Shown here one piece after another: positions 1-5,402 of a stretch of DNA of 9,034 nt. Position 1 is the first letter of the stretch, and each line of letters starts with the position of its first letter. The notes beneath the pieces were generated by a model. It searched no databases. It was not told where the DNA came from and saw nothing but the letters and a program-made list of their open reading frames with translations. Origin of the DNA: Pseudomonadota bacterium (GTDB lineage: Bacteria > Pseudomonadota > Gammaproteobacteria > Burkholderiales > Gallionellaceae); NCBI GenBank assembly GCA_021781695.1, contig JAJXWG010000053.1, positions 1 to 9,034 on the forward strand, given 5' to 3'. The position numbers were made by a program, and so were the translations under genes.

Positions 1-811
1 CGGCACGCTGGACCCGATGGCCACGGGTTTGCTGCCTGTCTGTTTCGGCGAGGCGACCAAGTTTTCAAATGAACTTCTGGATGCGGACAAGTCCTATGAT
101 GCGACCTTGCGTCTTGGGCAGACGACGACGACAGGCGATGCAGAAGGCGAGATCACGTCGGAGTTGGCTGTGGATTTTGCACAGTCCGACCTTGATCGCG
201 TTTTGACACAGTTTCTCGGTGAAATCGAGCAGCTTCCGCCCATGCACAGTGCGCTTAAATTTCAGGGCAAACCGCTGTACGAATACATACGCAAGGGAAT
301 TACCATAGAGCGCCAGCTGCGCCGTGTTGTGATACACGAGCTGGCTGTTAACCGCTGGTCCGGCAATGAAATGGACATTTCGGTGCGTTGCAGCAAGGGC
401 ACCTATGTGCGCACGCTGGCCGAAGATATCGGTCGTGCATTGGGGTGCGGCGCGCATCTGGTCGCACTGCGCCGCACGGCGATCGCGTATTTCAAACTTT
501 CGGATGCCTATGATTTTCCGGCATTGACAGCGATGACTGATGCTGAGCGCGAGGCATGTGTGTTGCCTTTGTCTTGTCTGATGCCGGACATGCCCAAGCT
601 TAACCTCGATGCAAAAGAGATCAGGCGGCTGGCACAGGGGCAGCGACTGGGGATGGATACCGGGCTGCCCGATGGAAAACTGGCTATATACGGGCCGAAT
701 GGCTTTGCAGGTGTGGGATTGCAAGAGGGGCGCCGCATTGCCCCTGATCGCCTGCTGTCTTCGGTGGCAAGGCAGGCATCTGGCACGGAATTCACGGAAG
801 TGGTTGAGTAA
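1..811 (+). CDS. truB: tRNA pseudouridine(55) synthase TruB, 5'-truncated by the window edge
   Basis: Isomerises uridine 55 in the T-loop of tRNAs to pseudouridine. The frame is open to the left edge and begins within the family's signature GTLDPxATG; the Asp codon at 11-13 is the catalytic nucleophile (Asp48 in E. coli). The next residues, GLLPVCFGEATKF, also match the family. The second conserved block, CSKGTYVRTLAEDIG (about 384-440), and a C-terminal PUA-like domain (about 600-790) are present. The 269 residues here plus about 45 missing ones give the usual length of about 310. The stop is TAA at 809-811. rpsO follows 51 bases downstream in the same direction, the classical infB-rbfA-truB-rpsO-pnp order. 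Only the N-terminus is missing; nothing suggests a pseudogene. Confidence 0.97.
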   Translation, partial: GTLDPMATGLLPVCFGEATKFSNELLDADKSYDATLRLGQTTTTGDAEGEITSELAVDFAQSDLDRVLTQFLGEIEQLPPMHSALKFQGKPLYEYIRKGITIERQLRRVVIHELAVNRWSGNEMDISVRCSKGTYVRTLAEDIGRALGCGAHLVALRRTAIAYFKLSDAYDFPALTAMTDAEREACVLPLSCLMPDMPKLNLDAKEIRRLAQGQRLGMDTGLPDGKLAIYGPNGFAGVGLQEGRRIAPDRLLSSVARQASGTEFTEVVE

Positions 812-833
812 CCACTGCATTCAAGAGTACAAT
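804..833 (+). promoter_or_regulatory. Candidate sigma-70 promoter for rpsO
   Basis: TTGAGT (804-809, overlapping the truB stop) and TACAAT (828-833) are separated by 18 bases and match the -35 and -10 consensus at 4/6 and 5/6. Transcription would start near 840, leaving a leader of only about 22 bases before rpsO. A promoter between truB and rpsO is known in E. coli. The short leader would leave little room for the S15 autoregulatory pseudoknot described there, so a longer read-through transcript may be the regulated one. This is inferred from sequence match only. Confidence 0.45.
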
Positions 834-862
834 ACGTCACTTTTTTTAGGAGAGCATAACCA

Positions 863-1132
863 ATGGCAATCACCGCCGCGCAAAAAGCGCAAATCGTAAC
901 CGAATATCAACGTGCTGTCGCTGACACGGGCTCCCCGGAAGTTCAGATCGCTCTGATCACTGCACGCATCGCCTATCTGACAGATCACTTCAAGGATAAT
1001 GTCAAGGACCACCATTCCCGTCGCGGCCTCTTAAGGCTGGTCAGCCGTCGCCGCAAGCTGCTTGACTATCTGAAAAGAAAGAACGAGGCGAGCTACCAGA
1101 GTCTGATCAAACGCCTGGAAATTCGCAAGTAA
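863..1132 (+). CDS. rpsO: 30S ribosomal protein S15
   Basis: Primary-binding protein of the 30S subunit; it binds the central domain of 16S rRNA and helps form the bridge to the 50S subunit. The 89-residue length is exactly that of the family. The hallmark region HHSRRGLLRLVSRRRKLLDY (about residues 51-70) is intact, as is the N-terminal GSPEVQIA segment. AGGAGA at 848-853, 9 bases before the ATG, supports the start. The stop is TAA at 1130-1132. It lies between truB and pnp in the conserved proteobacterial order. E. coli S15 represses its own translation; the leader here is too short in sequence terms for me to confirm that mechanism. Confidence 0.99.
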   Translation: MAITAAQKAQIVTEYQRAVADTGSPEVQIALITARIAYLTDHFKDNVKDHHSRRGLLRLVSRRRKLLDYLKRKNEASYQSLIKRLEIRK

Positions 1133-1137
1133 TCAAA

Positions 1138-1168
1138 GCGGGTCGCGGATGCGGCCCGTGTCTTTTGT
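1138..1168 (+). terminator. rpsO-pnp intergenic hairpin (partial terminator or processing site)
   Basis: CGGGTCGC (1139-1146) and GCGGCCCG (1151-1158) form an 8-bp, GC-rich stem with one G-U pair and a GGAT loop; another G-U pair at 1138/1159 may extend it. A short, imperfect T-rich tail (TGTCTTTTG) follows. In E. coli this intergenic region holds an attenuating terminator after rpsO and an RNase III-cleaved stem before pnp. Here one hairpin could reduce read-through into pnp or serve as an RNA-processing site. The tail is weak, so full termination is unlikely. Confidence 0.5.
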
Positions 1169-1213
1169 CCCGTTTAATTTGATGGCGCGTCACGCCTGCT
1201 AAAGAGGTCTATC

Positions 1214-3319
1214 TTGAGTCATTACAAAAAAACAATCGCGTTCGGTAAACATCAGCTGACCCTTGAAACCGGAGAGATTGCCCGTCAGGCAAGCGGTGCG
1301 GTGATGGTCAGCATGGATGACACCGTGGTGCTCGTCACTGTGGTCGGCCGCAAGGATGCTAAACCAGAGCAGGACTTCTTCCCGCTGACCGTGGATTATC
1401 AGGAAAAGACTTACGCTGCAGGCAAGATCCCGGGCAGTTTCTTCAAGCGCGAAGGACGCGCCAGCGAAAAGGAAATCCTGACTTCGCGCCTGATCGACCG
1501 TCCGTTGCGCCCGTTGTTTCCGGAAAGTTTTTACAACGAAGTGCAAATCATCGCAACCGTCATGTCGTCGGACAATGAAATCGATTCCGATATCCCTTCG
1601 ATGATAGGCGCATCAGCGGCTCTTGCGATCTCCGGCATTCCTTTCGACGGTCCGATAGGCGCTGCACGCGTGGGTTATTGCAACGGCGAATATCTGCTCA
1701 ACCCGACGGGGACCGAGCTTTTGACTTCGCAGATGGATCTGGTTGTCGCAGGCACGGAGCGCGCAGTGCTCATGGTCGAATCCGAAGCGCAGCAGCTGTC
1801 GGAAGAAGTGATGCTGGGCGCGGTGATGTTCGGTCATGAACAGTTCCAGGTGGTGATTGCGGCGATCAATGAGATGGCGGACGCAGTGGGCAAACCTGCA
1901 TGGGACTGGGTGGCGCCGTCTAGGAATGAAGCGCTTATCGCACAGATCGCAGACATTGCCGAAGCGGACCTGAAAGCTGCCTATGCGATACGTTCCAAGC
2001 AGGAGCGCACCGATGCGGTTTCTGCGATTCATGCGAAGGTGATGGCAGCAGTGCCCACCGAGATCGAAAAAAATCATGTCAATGAATTGTTCGGTGCGCT
2101 AGAAGCCAAGATTGTGCGGGGACAAATCCTGAGCGGCGAGCCGCGCATCGACGGCCGCGATACGCGCACCGTGCGTCAGATCACCATACGCAATGGCGTG
2201 TTGCCTCGCACGCATGGTTCCGCGCTGTTTACGCGCGGCGAGACACAGGCCATCGTGGTCGCAACCCTGGGCAGCATGCGCGATGCGCAGAAGGTTGATG
2301 CGCTGCAAGGCGAATACTCCGATCGCTTCATGCTGCATTACAATTTTCCGCCGTTCGCGACGGGTGAAACGGGTCGCTTTGGCAGCCCAAAGCGCCGTGA
2401 GATCGGCCACGGCCGTCTGGCCAAGCGCGCGCTGGTTGCAGTGCTGCCGAGCGAAGAGGATTTCGGCTACGCGATACGCATCGTGTCTGAAATCACCGAG
2501 TCGAATGGTTCAAGCTCTATGGCGTCCGTTTGCGGCGGCTGCCTGTCCATGCTCGATGCCGGTGTGCCTTTGAAGGCACACGTGGCCGGTATTGCGATGG
2601 GGCTGATCAAGGAAGGAAACCGTTTTGCGGTGCTGACCGATATCCTTGGCGATGAAGATCATCTTGGCGACATGGACTTCAAGGTTGCCGGCACCGAATC
2701 CGGCATCACTGCCCTGCAGATGGATATCAAGATCAACGGCATCACCCGCGAAATCATGCAGGCTGCGTTGAGCCAGGCGAAAGAAGGCCGCATGCACATA
2801 CTCGGCGTCATGCAGGCATCCATGTCGGGTGCGCGCAGCGAGTTGTCGGAATTTGCGCCGCGCATGATCAAGATGAAGATCAATCCCGAAAAGATTCGCG
2901 ATGTGATCGGTAAGGGAGGCGCTGTGATACGCGCGCTGACCGAAGAGACTGGCACGACGATAGACATCGATGACGATGGCAATATTACCATTTCCAGCGT
3001 CAATGCCGAGGCAGGCGAGCTGGCCAAGAAGCGCATCGAAGATATTGCAATGGATGTGGAAGTAGGCAAGATCTATGAAGGCCCTGTCGTGAAACTGCTG
3101 GACTTCGGCGCGCTGGTCAACATCCTGCCCGGCAAGGACGGTCTGTTGCACATCTCTCAGATTGCCCATGAGCGCGTGAACAGCGTAGGCGACTATCTCA
3201 AGGAGGGGCAGGTCGTGCGCGTGAAGCTCCTGGAGATGGACGACAGAGGACGCATGAAGCTTTCGATGAAGGCGCTGTTGCCCGCACCTGAAGCCGCGGG
3301 TGCATCGATTGCCGAATAA
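1214..3319 (+). CDS. pnp: Polynucleotide phosphorylase (PNPase)
   Basis: Phosphorolytic 3'-to-5' exoribonuclease that degrades mRNA to nucleoside diphosphates; usually a homotrimer and part of the RNA degradosome. The 701 residues match the family (about 700-710). In order: a first RNase PH-like domain, an alpha-helical linker, a second RNase PH-like domain with SNGSSSMASVCGG and EDHLGDMDFK (Asp482, Asp488 and Lys490 are the metal/catalytic positions by alignment), a KH domain with GKGG at 566-569, and an S1 domain from about 617 to 690. The start is TTG at 1214: the residues after it (SHYKKTIAFGKHQLTLETG) match the family N-terminus, AAAGAGG at 1201-1207 is well placed, and an in-frame TAA at 1175 with no ATG after it rules out a longer form. 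It follows rpsO by 81 bases. Confidence 0.99.
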   Translation: MSHYKKTIAFGKHQLTLETGEIARQASGAVMVSMDDTVVLVTVVGRKDAKPEQDFFPLTVDYQEKTYAAGKIPGSFFKREGRASEKEILTSRLIDRPLRPLFPESFYNEVQIIATVMSSDNEIDSDIPSMIGASAALAISGIPFDGPIGAARVGYCNGEYLLNPTGTELLTSQMDLVVAGTERAVLMVESEAQQLSEEVMLGAVMFGHEQFQVVIAAINEMADAVGKPAWDWVAPSRNEALIAQIADIAEADLKAAYAIRSKQERTDAVSAIHAKVMAAVPTEIEKNHVNELFGALEAKIVRGQILSGEPRIDGRDTRTVRQITIRNGVLPRTHGSALFTRGETQAIVVATLGSMRDAQKVDALQGEYSDRFMLHYNFPPFATGETGRFGSPKRREIGHGRLAKRALVAVLPSEEDFGYAIRIVSEITESNGSSSMASVCGGCLSMLDAGVPLKAHVAGIAMGLIKEGNRFAVLTDILGDEDHLGDMDFKVAGTESGITALQMDIKINGITREIMQAALSQAKEGRMHILGVMQASMSGARSELSEFAPRMIKMKINPEKIRDVIGKGGAVIRALTEETGTTIDIDDDGNITISSVNAEAGELAKKRIEDIAMDVEVGKIYEGPVVKLLDFGALVNILPGKDGLLHISQIAHERVNSVGDYLKEGQVVRVKLLEMDDRGRMKLSMKALLPAPEAAGASIAE

Positions 3320-3335
3320 TTCTTAAAAAGCAGCT

Positions 3336-3388
3336 GGCCACTCAATGATTGCAAGAGCAACGCTCTTGGCAAAAATTGAGTGGTTTTA
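3336..3388 (+). terminator. Nested two-stem intrinsic terminator after pnp
   Basis: An outer 9-bp stem (CCACTCAAT 3338-3346 with ATTGAGTGG 3375-3383), extendable by two G-U pairs, encloses a perfect 7-bp inner hairpin (CAAGAGC 3352-3358, loop AAC, GCTCTTG 3362-3368). TTTTAT follows the outer stem directly. This ends the truB-rpsO-pnp block, 18 bases after the pnp stop. The outer stem is symmetrical and could also slow transcription arriving from the minus-strand regulator gene, but the T-run on that side is displaced. Confidence 0.8.
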
Positions 3389-3530
3389 TGCTTGAGTCTG
3401 CGAATTACAAAAGTTGCACTTCAAAGTTGAATCACCTGGTTTTCGATAGCCAGTCTTTTGTTGGACCCAAAATCGCAGCCTTTCACGTTAACACTCTGCA
3501 GCAGGTGGAGTTGTTACTCAGGATCAAAAA
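3389..3530. other. Intergenic spacer without recognisable gene
   Basis: This lies between the pnp terminator and the stop of the minus-strand regulator and is more AT-rich than the flanking genes. It contains two close copies of an AAAGTTG heptamer (3410-3416 and 3423-3429). No start with a good ribosome binding site, no RNA gene and no intact terminal inverted repeat can be seen. A reading frame crosses it on the + strand, but that frame starts inside the terminator hairpin and runs into the regulator gene antisense, so I do not call it. Confidence 0.5.
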
Positions 3531-4181
3531 TTATCGGTTTTCGCTCGCCCATTCAGCGACACCTTCACGCAGATGAATGGCCGTATATCCATCTCGTTTG
3601 AGTAATTCGACCGCATCCACCGCCATCAGACAATAGGGCCCGCGACAGTAAGCAACAATAGCGCGGTCCTTCGGCAGCTCAGACAGTCGTTGACGCAGTT
3701 CTTCCAGCGGTATCGATCTTGCAAACGGAAGATGTGCGGCAAGGTATTCCTCGGCGGGCCTGACATCAAGCACCACTATCTCGCCCTTGCGAGCGGCTTT
3801 CATCAGGCTTTCCCGGTCACTGGGCACAAGGTCATCCGGCTGCGCAGCTATCTTTTGCAAAGCCAGCTGCAATTCGATCAGGCGCTCTTCGGCCAGCGTA
3901 TGAATCCGTACCCACAGATCGGCCACCGACTTGTCAGCCAGTCGGTAGTAGATGTTTTTGCCACGCCGCTCCGTCTCGACCAGATGCGCCATGCGCAACT
4001 CGCGCAAATGCGCGCTGACAAGCTTCACGCTGAGGGTGGTTTCGCGCGCCAAAGTCTCCACCGTTTTTTCATTTTGACAAAGCAACTCGATCAGTTCCAG
4101 TCGCTTCGGGCTGGAAAAGACCTGGCCGATCCTGGCCACCTGCTCATAAAGCATATCTTTGACATTACGGGCATTCTTCAT
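3531..4181 (-). CDS. ArsR-family repressor fused to a C-terminal rhodanese domain
   Basis: 216-residue DNA-binding regulator. Residues about 13-90 form an ArsR/SmtB winged helix (FSSPKRLELIELLCQNEKTV, then recognition helix LSVKLVSAHLREL and wing RRGKNIYYRL). A helical linker leads to a single rhodanese domain (about 122-216) with LDVRPAEEY (Asp139) and an active-site loop CRGPYC (Cys179, Cys184). The only other cysteine is Cys35 in the helix-turn-helix half. Rhodaneses carry sulfane sulfur as a cysteine persulfide, so I infer a sulfane-sulfur sensor. The start ATG at 4181-4179 has AGGA 8 bases upstream; the stop is at 3531-3533. It is divergent from the DsrE/dioxygenase/MFS operon, with a palindromic operator between them. 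Metal or arsenite sensing is less likely because the usual metal-binding cysteine cluster is absent. Confidence 0.92.
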   Translation of the reverse strand: MKNARNVKDMLYEQVARIGQVFSSPKRLELIELLCQNEKTVETLARETTLSVKLVSAHLRELRMAHLVETERRGKNIYYRLADKSVADLWVRIHTLAEERLIELQLALQKIAAQPDDLVPSDRESLMKAARKGEIVVLDVRPAEEYLAAHLPFARSIPLEELRQRLSELPKDRAIVAYCRGPYCLMAVDAVELLKRDGYTAIHLREGVAEWASENR

Positions 4182-4218
4182 TTCATCAATCCTGTTTTTA
4201 TTGGAACTTTCTGCAGTC

Positions 4219-4248
4219 AGTATAAATTACATTGACATAAATAAACAA
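4219..4248 (-). promoter_or_regulatory. Candidate promoter of the ArsR-rhodanese gene
   Basis: Read on the minus strand, TTGTTT (4248-4243) and TATACT (4224-4219) are separated by 18 bases. The -10 matches at 5/6, the -35 only at 3/6. The start would fall near 4212, giving a leader of about 30 bases. The element overlaps the -35 of the opposite promoter but not the core palindrome at 4261-4282, so the two promoters may compete for polymerase and respond differently to the repressor. Confidence 0.45.
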
Positions 4249-4260
4249 TCGTAGTTTAAT
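4232..4260 (+). promoter_or_regulatory. Strong sigma-70 promoter of the dsrE-like/dioxygenase/MFS operon
   Basis: A perfect TTGACA -35 (4232-4237), an ideal 17-base spacer and TTTAAT -10 (4255-4260, 5/6). Transcription would begin near 4267, inside the palindrome that starts at 4261. The leader to the start codon at 4304 is about 37 bases. An intrinsically strong promoter placed against an operator is the usual layout for control by repression. Confidence 0.75.
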
Positions 4261-4289
4261 CATTCTAATTATAATTAGAATGTATAAAC
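4254..4289. promoter_or_regulatory. Palindromic operator, probable binding site of the ArsR-rhodanese repressor
   Basis: CATTCTAATTA (4261-4271) is followed immediately by its exact reverse complement (4272-4282), a perfect 22-bp dyad. After two mismatched pairs the symmetry resumes with GTTTA (4254-4258) and TAAAC (4285-4289), giving 16 of 18 paired positions over 36 bp. It abuts or overlaps the -10 and covers the expected transcription start of the + strand operon, so a bound dimer would block polymerase. ArsR-family dimers bind AT-rich inverted repeats of this kind. Binding by the adjacent regulator is inferred from position. Confidence 0.8.
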
Positions 4290-4303
4290 AAAAGGAGGTT
4301 GCT

Positions 4304-4654
4304 ATGAAGACGCTGTTCATTCTTAACGATGGCCCATACGGCAGCGAGCGCACCTATAACGGCCTGCGCCTTGCGGGTGCCGTTGCCAGGCAGGAAGGCT
4401 CCGAAGTGCATGTATTTCTGATTGGCGATGCAGCATCAGCCGCGCATCGCAACCAGAAAGTGCCGGCAGGTTTCTATAACGTCGAAACGATGCTGGGCAA
4501 CGTGCTCCGGCATGGCGGGAAAATCGGCATCTGCGGAACCTGCATGGAGGCGCGCGGCATGTCTGACAACGATATTGCCGATGGCGCCCACAAGAGCACG
4601 CTGGCGGAGCTTGCCGAATGGACCGCTTCGGCGGACAAGGTTCTGGTATTTTAA
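4304..4654 (+). CDS. Small DsrE-family (YchN/DsrE/DsrF-like) sulfur-carrier protein
   Basis: 116-residue soluble protein of the DsrE/DsrF-like fold, whose members accept and pass on sulfur through a conserved cysteine, often as oligomers. It opens with the typical strand MKTLFILNDGPYGSERTYNGLRLA, and a later GICGTCMEARG carries Cys77 and Cys80; Cys77 sits about where the active cysteine of E. coli-type DsrE/TusD lies. No DsrF or DsrH partner is nearby, so it is a stand-alone form. The start at 4304 is chosen over an in-frame ATG at 4280: the strong AAAGGAGG (4291-4298) is 5 bases before 4304, while 4280 lies inside the operator. First gene of the operon; 16 bases separate it from the dioxygenase. 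A role in delivering persulfide sulfur is inferred. Confidence 0.85.
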   Translation: MKTLFILNDGPYGSERTYNGLRLAGAVARQEGSEVHVFLIGDAASAAHRNQKVPAGFYNVETMLGNVLRHGGKIGICGTCMEARGMSDNDIADGAHKSTLAELAEWTASADKVLVF

Positions 4655-4670
4655 TTTCAAGGAGCACACG

Positions 4671-5402
4671 ATGTTTTTCAAACAACTGCAAACAAAGGAA
4701 TCTTCTTTATCTTATTTTTTCGGCTGCGGCACAAAAGGCAAATCCATGGCGGTGGACGTAGTCGCAGGAGATGAAGAGTGGTATATCGAGGAAGCGAAAA
4801 AAGCCGGCGTCTCGATCGACTTTGTCATCGACACTCACGTTCATGCAGACCACTATTCCGGCGGCAGAAGACTCGCCCAGATGGTCGGTGCGCCGTATTG
4901 TCTGCATGAATCCGACAAAGGCAGGGTGAAGTTCGATTTTGAGCCGCTGAAGGATGGTCAGATGCTCAACCTGGGCAACGTCAACGTCGAAGTACTGCAT
5001 ACACCCGGCCATACCCCGGACAGCGTCTGCCTGCTGGTAACCGACATGCGCAGGGGAGACATGCCCTGGTTCGTGATCACCGGCGACACGCTGTTCGTGG
5101 GTTCCACAGGCAGACCGGATCTGCTGGGGCGTGAACAGGAAATGGCGGCGCAACTCTATGACAGCATACATGCCAGATTGTTGAGCCTGCCCAACGAAGT
5201 CGAGATATTCCCCGGCCATCAGGCAGGCAGTGTCTGCGGTGCAGGACTTTCCGGAAAACCGAGTTCCACGATTGGTTTCGAGAAGCGTTGGAATGGCGCC
5301 TTGTCGATGGACAAGAAATCCTTCATTGAAGCCCTCATTCATGAAATACCGCCGCGCCCAGCCGAGATGGACAGGATGGTCGCCGCTAACATCGCAGCCT
5401 GA
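4671..5402 (+). CDS. ETHE1-like persulfide dioxygenase (metallo-beta-lactamase fold)
   Basis: Probable non-haem iron enzyme oxidising glutathione persulfide with O2 to sulfite and glutathione, in the cytoplasm. The 243 residues fit the ETHE1/Blh group (about 230-255). Metal motifs are THVHADH (His56, His58, Asp60, His61), HTPGH (His110, His114), TGDTLFVG (Asp139) and FPGH (His183). By alignment with ETHE1 the iron ligands would be His56, His114 and Asp139. The C-terminal block GSVCGAGLSGKPSSTIGFEK (from residue 187) is typical of persulfide dioxygenases rather than glyoxalase II. The His114-Asp139 gap is about six residues longer than in human ETHE1, owing to MRRGDMPW. AAGGAG at 4659-4664 fixes the start at 4671; upstream in-frame codons overlap the DsrE gene. 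A plain glyoxalase-type hydrolase is the main alternative. Confidence 0.88.
   Translation: MFFKQLQTKESSLSYFFGCGTKGKSMAVDVVAGDEEWYIEEAKKAGVSIDFVIDTHVHADHYSGGRRLAQMVGAPYCLHESDKGRVKFDFEPLKDGQMLNLGNVNVEVLHTPGHTPDSVCLLVTDMRRGDMPWFVITGDTLFVGSTGRPDLLGREQEMAAQLYDSIHARLLSLPNEVEIFPGHQAGSVCGAGLSGKPSSTIGFEKRWNGALSMDKKSFIEALIHEIPPRPAEMDRMVAANIAA

Noticed and set aside
65..820. Long minus-strand frame opposite truB (251 codons)
   Set aside because: Shadow of the truB codon bias; the composition is not protein-like and truB is certain.
1184..1196. Short GGCG/CGCC hairpin before pnp
   Set aside because: Only four base pairs with no T-run; such stems are common by chance in this composition, so it is not listed as a feature.
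2510..3169. 219-codon minus-strand frame opposite pnp
   Set aside because: Antisense shadow of highly conserved PNPase catalytic, KH and S1 domains, without domain content of its own.
3349..3576. 75-codon + strand frame after pnp
   Set aside because: It begins inside the pnp terminator hairpin without a ribosome binding site, crosses the AT-rich spacer and ends antisense to the regulator's C-terminus. The translation shows no recognisable domain.
4280..4303. Upstream in-frame ATG adding eight residues to the DsrE-like protein
   Set aside because: It lies within the operator palindrome, has no ribosome binding site, and the AAAGGAGG just downstream clearly serves the ATG at 4304.
4422..4670. 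N-terminal extension of the dioxygenase frame into the DsrE gene
   Set aside because: The extension is Arg/Ala-rich out-of-frame translation of the DsrE gene. AAGGAG before 4671 and the family's normal N-terminus fix the start at 4671.
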